Of a DNA stretch of 24,714 nt, positions 15,695-23,740 are shown one piece after another (within the stretch, counting starts at the first letter, position 1; each line of letters begins with the position of its first letter). Origin of the DNA: Bacteroidales bacterium (GTDB taxonomy: Bacteria > Bacteroidota > Bacteroidia > Bacteroidales > UBA4181); NCBI GenBank assembly GCA_031287245.1, contig JAITTD010000010.1:1-24714 (forward strand), read 5' to 3'. The translations under genes and the position numbers were made by a program. The notes beneath the pieces were generated by a model. The model was not told where the DNA came from. It saw only the letters and a list, made by a program, of their open reading frames with translations, and ran no database searches.

Positions 15695-17524
15695 ATGATG
15701 AATAAAAATGTAATTAACTTGAACGATGTTGTCATTAAATTTGCAGGCGATTCAGGCGATGGAATGCAACTGACAGGTACATTGTTTTCCGAAGCAGCGG
15801 CGAAATCCGGCAATGATTTGGCTACTTTTCCTGACTATCCGGCAGAGATACGTGCCCCGCAAAACACTGTGTCCGGCGTGTCCGGCTTTCAGGTGCACAT
15901 CGGGAAGAACAAAATCCATACCTCCGGCGACCGTTACGATGTGCTGGTAGCCATGAATCCGGCATCACTCAACGCCAATCTGAAAAATACCAAACGAGGT
16001 GCCACTATCATTACCAATGTGGATGCTTTTGATGAAAACGCCCTCACAAAAGCAGGTTATTCGTCCAATCCATTGGATGACGGAAGTTTGGAGTCGTATA
16101 GCGTTATCAAAGCGCCTGTCAGCAGCATGACGCGAGAGGCGTTGGCAAACTCCGACATCGACCTCAAAAGCAAGGACAAAAGCCGCAATATGTTTGCGCT
16201 GGGTATCATTTTGTACCTGTTTAACAAGACGTTAGACAGTACCTTTGAATACCTTGATGCGAAATTCGGCAAAAAACCGGATGTCGCCAAAAACAACAAA
16301 TTGGTGCTGGAAGCGGGTTACAGTTATGCACTTCATGCAGAGATAACGCTTTCTACGCTGCATGTAGCCCCTGCCCAACTCGCCAAAGGGAAATATCGCA
16401 ACGTTATCGGAAACGTGACCACAGCATGGGGATTTATGGCGGCTTCCGAACGTTCGGGACGTCCAATATTCCTCGGTTCGTACCCCATCACGCCTGCCAC
16501 CGATATTTTGGTTGAATTGGCGAAATACAAATCGCTTGGCGTGAAAACGTTTCAGGCAGAGGATGAGATTGCCGGTATCTGTTCGGCAATTGGCGCAAGT
16601 TTTACAGGCTCGCTGGCGCTTACTACCACGTCGGGACCGGGTTTTTCGCTCAAAAGCGAAGCAATAGGGCTGGCTGTAATAACAGAGTTGCCTCTGGTTA
16701 TCGTGAATGTGCAGCGCAGTGGTCCTTCCACCGGAATGCCTACCAAATCAGAGCAGAGCGACTTGTATCAGGCGCTATACGGGCGCAACGGCGAATGTCC
16801 GTGCATCGTTATTGCAGCATCGTCGCCGTCAGACTGTTTCTACACCGCCTACGAAGCGGCAAAACTTGCGCTGGAACACATGACGCCCGTCATTTTGCTC
16901 AGCGACGGATACATTGCCAACGGCTCGCAACTGTTCAAGATACCGTCAGTGAAGGATTTACCACCCATCACGCCGCCTGTTGCACAAGCCAGCGACCCCG
17001 AATACCTGCCATATCGCCGCAATCCCGAAACATTTGTGCGTCAATGGGCTTTGCCGGGCACACCCGGATTGCTGCATCGCGTCGGCGGCTTGGAAAAGAC
17101 CGACGGAAAGGGTGCAGTATCCACCGATGGGCTGAATCACGAAAAAATGGTGCAGTACCGCAACCAAAAGGTGCAGAAAGTGGCGGATTTCATCCCCAAA
17201 CAGGAAACAGAAGGCGATGCCACAGGCGATTTGCTGTTGGTAAGTTGGGGCGGAACTTACGGTTTCGTTCATGCCGCTGCCGAAGTGATGCGGGAAAAAG
17301 GCGTCAAAACAGGTCATGCCCATTTCAAACATATCATGCCGTTGCCCAAAAACACTGCCGAACTTTTTGGCAAATACAAGCGCATAGTGGTTTGCGAACT
17401 TAACAACGGTCAGTTTGTCAATTATTTGCGAGCCATCCATCCGCAGTTTTCCTACGAACAAATCAACAAAGTGCAGGGACAGCCGTTCTTGGTGGAAGAA
17501 ATTGTAGAACAGTTAAAAAAGTGA
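15695..17524 (+). CDS. korA: 2-oxoglutarate:ferredoxin oxidoreductase, alpha (gamma-alpha fused) subunit
   Basis: 609 residues, the normal length for the fused gamma-alpha subunit. The gamma domain comes first (FAGDSGDGMQLTG at about 15-27, then FPDYPAEIRAP). The pyrimidine/alpha domain follows (GSYPITPATDI at about 260-272, AEDEIAGICSAIGASF, TTTSGPGFSLKSEAIGLA at about 308-325, QRSGPSTGMPTKSEQSDL). Together with KorB it oxidatively decarboxylates 2-oxoglutarate with CoA to succinyl-CoA, reducing ferredoxin, or runs in reverse. Related 2-oxoacid oxidoreductases (e.g. 2-oxoisovalerate) share this layout, so substrate choice is inferred from family resemblance. Start ATG-ATG at 15695/15698. The beta subunit follows after an unusually long 219-base gap. 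Confidence 0.9.
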   Translation: MMNKNVINLNDVVIKFAGDSGDGMQLTGTLFSEAAAKSGNDLATFPDYPAEIRAPQNTVSGVSGFQVHIGKNKIHTSGDRYDVLVAMNPASLNANLKNTKRGATIITNVDAFDENALTKAGYSSNPLDDGSLESYSVIKAPVSSMTREALANSDIDLKSKDKSRNMFALGIILYLFNKTLDSTFEYLDAKFGKKPDVAKNNKLVLEAGYSYALHAEITLSTLHVAPAQLAKGKYRNVIGNVTTAWGFMAASERSGRPIFLGSYPITPATDILVELAKYKSLGVKTFQAEDEIAGICSAIGASFTGSLALTTTSGPGFSLKSEAIGLAVITELPLVIVNVQRSGPSTGMPTKSEQSDLYQALYGRNGECPCIVIAASSPSDCFYTAYEAAKLALEHMTPVILLSDGYIANGSQLFKIPSVKDLPPITPPVAQASDPEYLPYRRNPETFVRQWALPGTPGLLHRVGGLEKTDGKGAVSTDGLNHEKMVQYRNQKVQKVADFIPKQETEGDATGDLLLVSWGGTYGFVHAAAEVMREKGVKTGHAHFKHIMPLPKNTAELFGKYKRIVVCELNNGQFVNYLRAIHPQFSYEQINKVQGQPFLVEEIVEQLKK

Positions 17525-17712
17525 TATGTTTTTATCATCGTCAGACATACAAAAAATTCAGTATCTTATGCAGGGTAAACCTGTAATCAGGCTGTATCTG
17601 TTTTGGTAAGCGCCAAGATGGTCAACAAATCTGGAATGTCCTCTCTAATTGAACAAGATAAAACATTGATTTATGAAAGAGAGTAACAGCAGAGTACGGT
17701 TAGAGCATATTT

Positions 17713-17720
17713 TAGTTTTG
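17713..17720 (+). promoter_or_regulatory. Possible -7 promoter element of korB
   Basis: TAGTTTTG matches TAnnTTTG 23 bases upstream of the korB ATG. No clear -33 TTTG is present. It suggests korB can be transcribed independently of korA. Confidence 0.4.
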
Positions 17721-17743
17721 AAATCATTGTAAAAAAGTTTAAA

Positions 17744-18784
17744 ATGAATAACATAGACGAAAGAATACCGAAAAGTGACGTAGTGTTGAGCAAAAGCGAT
17801 TTTGTGAGTGACCAAATGGTCAAATGGTGCCCCGGATGCGGCAACCATGCTATTTTGAGCGCTGTGACGCAAGTGTTGCCACAACTTGGTTATAAAAAGG
17901 AAAATTATGTAGTGGTGTCGGGCATCGGGTGCTCGTCTCGGTTTCCGTACTACGTCAGCACTTACGGATTCCACAGCATTCACGGACGTGCCGCCGCCAT
18001 CGCTTCGGGCATGAAAATAGCCAACCCCGCTTTGAGCGTTTGGGTGAATACCGGCGACGGCGATTCCATGGCAATCGGCGGCAACCATTTCATACATGCC
18101 ATACGCCGCAACGTGGACATGACCATCATTCTGTTCAACAACCGTATTTACGGGCTTACCAAAGGACAGTTTTCCCCTACCACCCCAACAGGTTCCGTTA
18201 CCAAAACGTCGCCTTACGGGACACTTGAAGCGCCATTCAATCCGAGCGATTTGGTGATGGGAGCGCAAGGCACTTTCTTTGCCCGCGTTGCCGACAACCA
18301 GCCCAAGCATTTGGCAGAGGTGCTGCATGAAGCCGCCCTGCATCGTGGAACAGCCGTAGTGGAAACGCTTCAAAACTGCGTCATCTTTGCAGACAAAACC
18401 CATGCGCAGGTGACAGGCAAAGACGTGCGCGATGATAATCAGTTGGTGTTGGAAGCAGGCAAACCCTTGCTTTTCGGCAAGGACAAAAACAAGGGCATCC
18501 GCCTGAACGGACTGCGCTTGGAAGTGGCGGAAATCGGCAAAAACGGCGTCACCGCAGACGATATATTGATACACAACCCGTCGGAACCGGATCCGACGCT
18601 GCAAATGATGATTGCCAAAATGTCGCCGCCGCATTTCCCAATGGCAGTGGGTGTGATACGTTCCGTGGAAGCCCCCACCTTTGACCGCCTGACGGAAGAA
18701 CAAATCAACGAACAAAAGGCAAAATCGCCCATTCGCTGCGTGGATGATTTGCTGAATAGCGGGGATATTATCGAGATACGATGA
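17744..18784 (+). CDS. korB: 2-oxoglutarate:ferredoxin oxidoreductase, beta subunit
   Basis: A 346-residue thiamine-diphosphate subunit. MVKWCPGCGNH (CPGC, Cys29 and Cys32) supplies part of the cluster ligands. GIGCSSRFPYY and HGRAAAIASGMKIANP follow, then the TPP/Mg site GDGDSMAIGGNH (104-115) and the NNRIYGLTKGQFSPTTP block (about 136-152) diagnostic of KorB/PorB proteins. It pairs with KorA just upstream. No delta (ferredoxin-like) subunit is present, as is usual for the two-subunit type. Its stop is followed after one base by the folA ATG. Confidence 0.92.
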   Translation: MNNIDERIPKSDVVLSKSDFVSDQMVKWCPGCGNHAILSAVTQVLPQLGYKKENYVVVSGIGCSSRFPYYVSTYGFHSIHGRAAAIASGMKIANPALSVWVNTGDGDSMAIGGNHFIHAIRRNVDMTIILFNNRIYGLTKGQFSPTTPTGSVTKTSPYGTLEAPFNPSDLVMGAQGTFFARVADNQPKHLAEVLHEAALHRGTAVVETLQNCVIFADKTHAQVTGKDVRDDNQLVLEAGKPLLFGKDKNKGIRLNGLRLEVAEIGKNGVTADDILIHNPSEPDPTLQMMIAKMSPPHFPMAVGVIRSVEAPTFDRLTEEQINEQKAKSPIRCVDDLLNSGDIIEIR

Positions 18785-18785
18785 A

Positions 18786-19298
18786 ATGCCTGTGAAAATG
18801 ATTTCAATGATAGCCGCCATAGACGAGAACCTTGCCATTGGCTGCAACAACCGGTTGTTGGTACATTTGCCCAACGACCTGAAATATTTCAAGCGGGTCA
18901 CCTCAGGTCATCCGGTCATTATGGGGCGCAACACTTACGATAGCCTTCCGGTGAAACCCTTGCCAGGGCGAAAGAATATTGTGCTCAGCACAACGCTTTC
19001 CGCTGTTGCTGCCGGCTGTGTGTTGGCGCAGTCAATAGATGAGGCGTTGGCGCAGTGTCCCGACAGCGAGGAGTGCTTCATCATCGGCGGGATGCAACTT
19101 TACGACAAGATGATGCCCCTTGCGGACAAACTGTACATTACGCACATTCATCACCATTTCGATGCCGATGCTTTTTTCCCGACAATTGACGCGGCAATCT
19201 GGCAATTGCAGTGGTCTGAACAGCACGAAGCCGACCATCAACACCCGTATTCCTACACTTTTGAACAATATGTGAATAAAATTCGTAAAAAAACATAA
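18786..19298 (+). CDS. folA: Dihydrofolate reductase
   Basis: A 170-residue DHFR that reduces 7,8-dihydrofolate to tetrahydrofolate with NADPH. Conserved blocks: MISMIAAIDENLAIGCNN with the NADP-contacting Ala-Ile, LPNDLKYFK with the catalytic acidic Asp, VIMGRNTYDSLP, PLPGRKNIVLS, the FIIGGMQLYDKMMPLADKLYITHI motif and a YTFEQYV-type C-terminal strand. ATG at 18786 is used; a second ATG at 18798 (MISMIAA) would be nearer the usual DHFR start. It lies 1 base after korB, so it is co-transcribed and probably translationally coupled, although the metabolic link is loose. Confidence 0.95.
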   Translation: MPVKMISMIAAIDENLAIGCNNRLLVHLPNDLKYFKRVTSGHPVIMGRNTYDSLPVKPLPGRKNIVLSTTLSAVAAGCVLAQSIDEALAQCPDSEECFIIGGMQLYDKMMPLADKLYITHIHHHFDADAFFPTIDAAIWQLQWSEQHEADHQHPYSYTFEQYVNKIRKKT

Positions 19299-19317
19299 GT
19301 AAGAATACAATTTTTCA

Positions 19318-19325
19318 TACCTTTG
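19318..19325 (+). promoter_or_regulatory. -7 promoter element of exbB-exbD-tonB
   Basis: TACCTTTG is a perfect TAnnTTTG, 53 bases before the exbB ATG. A clear -33 TTTG is not seen. Confidence 0.55.
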
Positions 19326-19378
19326 CCGTTTATTAAATTGATTCAAATTAAAGTAAAAATTTAAAATAAAGAACATCC

Positions 19379-20068
19379 ATGTTATTGAATTTATTGTTGC
19401 AGGCTCAAACCGCAGCCGTTAGCCTTGCCGAAGAGGCGCCGATACCTGAAAAATTATCGCTGTGGGATCTTATGCTCAAAGGCGGGTTGATTATGATCCC
19501 TATATTTCTGTTGTCCGTTTTGGCGGTGTATATCTTTATAGAGCGTTATTTTGCCATCCGCAGGGCGGCGCAGACAGACGAAAATTTTATCACACGCATC
19601 AAGGGTTATATCCACGATGGGAAGATTGACGCTGCTGTCGCCTTGTGCCAATCCACCGACGGACCCATCGCCCGGATGCTCGAAAAGGGCATTCAACGCA
19701 TTGGTCGTCCGCTGAACGACATCAACACAGCGATTGAAAACGTTGGCAAGTTGGAAGTTGCCAAATTGGAGAAAGGCTTACCCGCCTTAGCCAGCGCTGC
19801 CGGTGGAGCGCCCATGATCGGGTTTTTGGGAACCGTAACCGGTATGGTCAAAGCGTTTTTCAACATGGCACAAGCCGAAAATATTGATATAAAAATCCTG
19901 TCATCAGGTATCTACGAAGCCATGGTGACAACGGTGGCGGGCTTGATAGTAGGTATTGTTGCCTATTTTGGCTACAATATCTTAGTGGCAAGCGTTGAGA
20001 AGGTAGTCAATAGTTTGGAAGCCAGCACCACTGAATTTATGGATTTGCTCAACGAACCGACTAAATAA
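19379..20068 (+). CDS. exbB: MotA/TolQ/ExbB proton channel protein
   Basis: A 229-residue inner-membrane protein. The first span is at about residues 32-55 (GGLIMIPIFLLSVLAVYIFIE), followed by a cytoplasmic loop (60-125). Two further spans, about 128-155 (PALASAAGGAPMIGFLGTVTGMVKAF, the ExbB/TolQ signature containing GLLGTV-like GFLGTV) and about 172-195 (EAMVTTVAGLIVGIVAYFGYN), form the channel. It makes a pentamer around ExbD and converts proton-motive force into movement of TonB. It is the first gene of the operon; exbD follows after 43 bases that contain a TTGACAG direct repeat (20069-20082). Confidence 0.9.
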   Translation: MLLNLLLQAQTAAVSLAEEAPIPEKLSLWDLMLKGGLIMIPIFLLSVLAVYIFIERYFAIRRAAQTDENFITRIKGYIHDGKIDAAVALCQSTDGPIARMLEKGIQRIGRPLNDINTAIENVGKLEVAKLEKGLPALASAAGGAPMIGFLGTVTGMVKAFFNMAQAENIDIKILSSGIYEAMVTTVAGLIVGIVAYFGYNILVASVEKVVNSLEASTTEFMDLLNEPTK

Positions 20069-20111
20069 TTGACAGTTGACAGTGTAATCAAAAATATAAA
20101 TCAAAAACCGT

Positions 20112-20519
20112 ATGTCTCTTCGTTCATCCAATAAAATCAGCCCCTCGTTCAGTCAGTCGTCTATGACTGACTTGATATTTTTGTTGCTCATCTTTTTCAT
20201 GATTACTTCAACATTAGTGAGTCCGTATGCCGTCAACCTGACGTTGCCGCAAAGCAACAGCAAGGCATCGGCAAAGCCCGTTATGGCGGTGAATATAAAA
20301 GATGCAAGCGGAGGATTAGAAATTTCTGTAGGAAAAGTGCATGTTGCATCGTATGCCGACATGGAACGCGAGTTGCAACAAAAATTGAAGGATGTTACCA
20401 ACCCTACCTTTTCGCTGCGGATGGACAAGACCATTCAGGTGGACGAAATGGTGAAGGTAATGAATATTGCAGCACGCAATAAATATAAGGTAATACTGGC
20501 AACACAGGCAGAACGATAA
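20112..20519 (+). CDS. exbD: ExbD/TolR biopolymer transport protein
   Basis: A 135-residue protein with one N-terminal span. The SMTDLIFLLLIFFMITSTLV segment carries Asp20, the proton-relay residue required in ExbD/TolR. The periplasmic part has the family's LTLPQS motif and a C-terminal peptidoglycan-binding-like domain (RMDKTIQVDEMVKVMNIAARNKYKVILAT). It is 5 bases upstream of tonB, in one transcript. ExbD rather than TolR is preferred because tonB follows. Confidence 0.9.
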   Translation: MSLRSSNKISPSFSQSSMTDLIFLLLIFFMITSTLVSPYAVNLTLPQSNSKASAKPVMAVNIKDASGGLEISVGKVHVASYADMERELQQKLKDVTNPTFSLRMDKTIQVDEMVKVMNIAARNKYKVILATQAER

Positions 20520-20524
20520 AAACA

Positions 20525-21352
20525 ATGGCAACACCTGAACAATATCGGCGAAATGGATTGATCGGCACTGTGATTTTTCATGGGGCTTTGTTGTTGATGT
20601 TGCTCCTGATGGCTTTTTACCCACCCTATCCATTGCCGGAAGAACAAGGTATTCTGGTCGATTTCGGCAACAGCAACAGGGGTTTTGGCGCAGTAGAACC
20701 GCGTCCGAGCGAGCCTGCTGCAGTACAGCCTCAACCCGCACCGGCACAACCAACACCGGCTAAGGAGACCATTTTGACGCAAGAACACGAAGAATCCGTT
20801 GCCATCCCTGAACCCAAAAAGCCTGCAAAAGAAACGCCCAAGGAACAACCCAAAGAAACACCGAAGGAAACACCCAAAGAACAGCCTAAACCGGTGGTAG
20901 AAACACCTAAAGAACCGGAACGCACTGTCAATCAGCGCGCGTTGTATCCGGGCAAAGGCGATGCAGGCAGCACGGCTACCAGTCAAGGCGACGCAGGCGG
21001 GCAAGGCAATCAGGGAGTGAAAACCGGCGCACCCAATGTGCACGTATATGGCGAAGGCGGCGATAGCGGCGGAAATGGCTTTTCGCTTTCCGGGCGCAGC
21101 CTGCAAGGTGGACGATTGCCCAAACCGGACTGGAACTCACAGGAACAAGGCAAGGTAGTAGTAAAAATCACGGTGGACAAAGAAGGCAATGTCATCGACG
21201 CTGTGTATGAAGGAAAAGGATCCACCACTTTGAACACCAACTTGGTAAACGCTGCACTGAAAGCCGCCAAACAAGCAAAATTCAACCGCAAACCCGACGC
21301 ACCCATGCAGCAGGGCACCATCACCTACGTGTTTAAATTGCAGGGCGAATAA
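20525..21352 (+). CDS. tonB: TonB-family energy transducer
   Basis: 275 residues: cytoplasmic tail, single span (about 11-31, containing the conserved-type His at 19), then a long periplasmic linker. The linker has a Pro/Lys/Glu segment with KETPKEQP-type units (102-128), a Gly-rich stretch (143-190), and the C-terminal TonB domain (about 200-272: PDWNSQEQGKVVVKITVDKEGNVIDAV...TITYVFKL). It transmits force from ExbB-ExbD to outer-membrane receptors. The YP motif typical of TonB C-terminal domains appears as LPKPDWN. It is the last gene of the operon. Confidence 0.88.
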   Translation: MATPEQYRRNGLIGTVIFHGALLLMLLLMAFYPPYPLPEEQGILVDFGNSNRGFGAVEPRPSEPAAVQPQPAPAQPTPAKETILTQEHEESVAIPEPKKPAKETPKEQPKETPKETPKEQPKPVVETPKEPERTVNQRALYPGKGDAGSTATSQGDAGGQGNQGVKTGAPNVHVYGEGGDSGGNGFSLSGRSLQGGRLPKPDWNSQEQGKVVVKITVDKEGNVIDAVYEGKGSTTLNTNLVNAALKAAKQAKFNRKPDAPMQQGTITYVFKLQGE

Positions 21353-21497
21353 ACCGGCAATCTTTGCATTGACAAAATACTTTTTTTACAGGCGTTTTGC
21401 CTTTATGAAGAGGTTTTGGATCTTTATAAAAAGGAAGCATAACAACCGCATTTTGTTTATAAAATATCTCAAGAAGTAAAAATGGAACAGTAAAAAA

Positions 21498-21529
21498 ATT
21501 GGATAATTCAGATAAAGTACCTATTTTTG
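21498..21529 (+). promoter_or_regulatory. Promoter of the MutS-like gene
   Basis: ATTG (21498-21501), a 20-base spacer and TATTTTTG (21522-21529). The open frame's TTG at 21499 is thus better read as the -33 element, not a start codon. From 21353 to 21497 I see only AT-rich sequence with a weak AGGC/GCCT hairpin (21390-21402). Confidence 0.55.
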
Positions 21530-21549
21530 CGTCGTTAAATAATAAAGAG

Positions 21550-22893
21550 ATGAGTAATGCGAACAACGATATGCACTTTTTGGTAGACAGTCAGACGTTT
21601 GCTGATTTGGAAATTTTCGAGAGCAAAGAGGTTAAAAAATCAGTCTTCAAATTGTTCAATCGGGCAAGTTCTCATGGTGGAAAAGAGGAATTACTCGCCA
21701 TGTTTCACTCACCCATGTCAGATATTAAGAAAATAAAGGAAAGGCAGGAGTTGATCAGGTACATTTACCGGGAAAATCTGTCCATTCCCATAGATCCGTT
21801 TTTGTTTGATTTTATTGAAACGTATTTATTTTTAAGCAACAAACCCGTTTATGTATCACGGATAAACGCATGGCACAAGGCACTTAAATACAGGCTTCAA
21901 CCGACCAACGAATACTACCTCATACAACGGGGCATCGACTGTGTTATTGAGTATTTGCAAGAATTATATTCTTTTGTTACAGAAAACTCCGGACAGGATC
22001 GACCATTTTTATTAGAACAACAGTTTAATATCATTGCAGACAGCATCCGAAATTCCGAACTTAGTAGAACTATCGGGCTTAATACAAAGAAAAAACTCAA
22101 TGTAATGGACAGAGAAAGGTTTGATTATATTTTTCGATTTTATGAATATGATAGATTAAAAAATATTTTACAAATGATGTATCAAATAGATGCATTCCAA
22201 AGTGTAGCCAATACTGTATCCGAATTGGGGCTGGTATTTCCAGAATTATTAGACACGAAAGAGATAGCGATTACAGGCTTGTGTCATCCTCTTGTAAAAA
22301 ATGCTGTTGCCAACGATGTCATGCTCAACGAGGATGGAAATATGTTATTTCTTACGGGGGCTAACATGTCGGGCAAATCTACATTTCTTAAAGCATTTGG
22401 AGTGGCTGTTTACCTTGCCCACATGGGTTTTCCGGTAGCCGCTGCTTCCATGCGAACAGGTGTTTTCAACGGATTATTTTCCACCATCAATCTCGAAGAC
22501 AATCTCAACAAGGGATACAGCCATTTTTACAGCGAAGTGCTCCGCGTGAAAGAGGTGGCAGAAGAAATCAATCGAACAGGAAACCTGATAGTGATTTTCG
22601 ACGAGTTGTTTCGCGGCACCAATGTGAAAGATGCTTATGACGCTTCTTTAGCAATTATTTCTTCCTTTGCCAAAGTGCCGGGCAGTGTATTTCTTGTGTC
22701 TACACACATGATGGAAGTAGCGGATCAACTTCGCAGCACAGCGAATATTCGTTTCGGATATTTCAAAACTGCTATAGAAGGAAAAACACCAATATACAGT
22801 TACTGTTTGCGCGAAGGCTTGACGGAAGAACGACTGGGAATGCTCATTATTGAAAATGAAAAAATCATTGAAATCATTGAAAAGAAAGTCTAA
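21550..22893 (+). CDS. Short MutS-family ATPase
   Basis: 447 residues from the ATG at 21550, chosen because the promoter lies upstream within the longer open frame. It lacks the mismatch-recognition and connector domains of full MutS (about 850 residues). The N-terminal half (about 1-240) is helical lever/clamp-like. The C-terminal half is the ATPase: Walker A GANMSGKST (270-278), a STINLEDNLNKGYSHFYSEV segment, Walker B VIFDELFRGTN (348-358, D351/E352), and STHMMEVADQL as the H-loop. MutS-like stand-alone ATPases of about 440-600 residues are common in Bacteroidota; their function is not mismatch recognition of the MutS1 type and is largely unknown. There is no MutS2 Smr domain. The next gene starts 50 bases downstream. 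Confidence 0.82.
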   Translation: MSNANNDMHFLVDSQTFADLEIFESKEVKKSVFKLFNRASSHGGKEELLAMFHSPMSDIKKIKERQELIRYIYRENLSIPIDPFLFDFIETYLFLSNKPVYVSRINAWHKALKYRLQPTNEYYLIQRGIDCVIEYLQELYSFVTENSGQDRPFLLEQQFNIIADSIRNSELSRTIGLNTKKKLNVMDRERFDYIFRFYEYDRLKNILQMMYQIDAFQSVANTVSELGLVFPELLDTKEIAITGLCHPLVKNAVANDVMLNEDGNMLFLTGANMSGKSTFLKAFGVAVYLAHMGFPVAAASMRTGVFNGLFSTINLEDNLNKGYSHFYSEVLRVKEVAEEINRTGNLIVIFDELFRGTNVKDAYDASLAIISSFAKVPGSVFLVSTHMMEVADQLRSTANIRFGYFKTAIEGKTPIYSYCLREGLTEERLGMLIIENEKIIEIIEKKV

Positions 22894-22901
22894 TATTTTT
22901 G
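22894..22901 (+). promoter_or_regulatory. -7 promoter element upstream of the 22943 gene
   Basis: TATTTTTG, a perfect TAnnTTTG, starts 1 base after the MutS-like stop. A TCCC-TTT-GGGA mini-hairpin follows at 22913-22923 in the leader. Confidence 0.5.
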
Positions 22902-22942
22902 ATACACGATCATCCCTTTGGGAGTGTCGGATTTTAAACAGG

Positions 22943-23740
22943 TTGAAAAAAATATCCATTTTAATATTCACTGTTTTAGTGCATAATGTTGGTTATTCCC
23001 AATCCTTGTCAAAAGTATATATTTATGATAAGGAGCATATTATTCCTGTTGAAGATGCCAATATAGTATTGAAAAATGGGGTCACTCTATCAAGTGATAA
23101 GAATGGAATGTTTGAAATTCCCCTGTTCTATTCCGATACCGTTACAGTTTCACATGTATCCTACATCACTTCTACAACTATTGCTGGTATAAAAGATGCA
23201 GATACTATTTTTCTCAATTCACGTTTTTATGAAATCACACCTGTTAGTGTTTTTCCCAAACGTATCAAGCGTATTGGTGCTTCTACTCAGAAGGAAAAAC
23301 ACTTTGGAATGTTATATGCGTATGGGCATGAGATAGCTCAAAAATTTAAACTGCCAAAATCTCCGGCAAGATTGTTAGACATCAAATTTCATGTCTTGGA
23401 AATGAGAGGTAGCGATAGCCTTTTAATTAAATTCGATTTTTTTAATATCGCAAAGGGTTTGCCCGGAAAGAAAACTAATCATCAACAAATACTGTGTACA
23501 GTCAAACAAGAAAAAGATATTTCAATTGAGTTAACTCCTTACAATATAGTAATGAATGATGACTTTATACTTACCATGAAAATTGTAAAAGTGTATGCCG
23601 CAACATCAGATAAAATACCTTATATAAAAATCCCCGTTAAAGTTGATCTATTTGGCGAAACTTTTATGCGAACATGGCGAACAGGGTGGAATAAAAAAAA
23701 GGGAGCATCTTTGGGTATCCATATTTTAACAAATTATTAG
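22943..23740 (+). CDS. Exported protein with carboxypeptidase-regulatory-like beta domain
   Basis: 265 residues from a TTG at 22943, which gives a clean signal peptide (LKKISILIFTVLVHNVGYSQS). The open frame reaches back to 22850, but that part overlaps the MutS-like gene and has no signal-peptide character. Residues about 22-100 form a CarbopepD_reg_2/Cna-B-like domain (VEDANIVLKNGVTLSSDKNGMFEI...VTVSHVSYITST...TIFLNSRFYEI), as found at the start of many Bacteroidota surface proteins. The rest (about 110-265) is a beta-rich domain seen with this module in uncharacterised proteins (LLDIKFHVLEMRGSDSLLIKFDFFNIAKGLPGK...). It is immediately followed by a membrane-protein gene, with which it is probably co-transcribed. 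The function is unknown. Confidence 0.75.
   Translation: MKKISILIFTVLVHNVGYSQSLSKVYIYDKEHIIPVEDANIVLKNGVTLSSDKNGMFEIPLFYSDTVTVSHVSYITSTTIAGIKDADTIFLNSRFYEITPVSVFPKRIKRIGASTQKEKHFGMLYAYGHEIAQKFKLPKSPARLLDIKFHVLEMRGSDSLLIKFDFFNIAKGLPGKKTNHQQILCTVKQEKDISIELTPYNIVMNDDFILTMKIVKVYAATSDKIPYIKIPVKVDLFGETFMRTWRTGWNKKKGASLGIHILTNY

Noticed and set aside
17645..18901. 418-codon open frame on the minus strand
   Set aside because: It lies antisense to korB, which carries all family motifs. The predicted protein is His/Gln-rich and has no domain pattern, so it is a shadow.
21390..21402. Terminator after tonB
   Set aside because: Only a 4-bp AGGC/GCCT stem without a following T-run, too weak to call.
21499..21549. 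TTG start extending the MutS-like protein by 17 residues
   Set aside because: The region contains a well-spaced -33/-7 promoter (21498-21529), so it cannot be within the transcribed coding part.
22850..22942. N-terminal extension of the CarbopepD-type protein
   Set aside because: It overlaps the end of the MutS-like gene and would bury the signal peptide. The TTG at 22943 gives a standard signal sequence.
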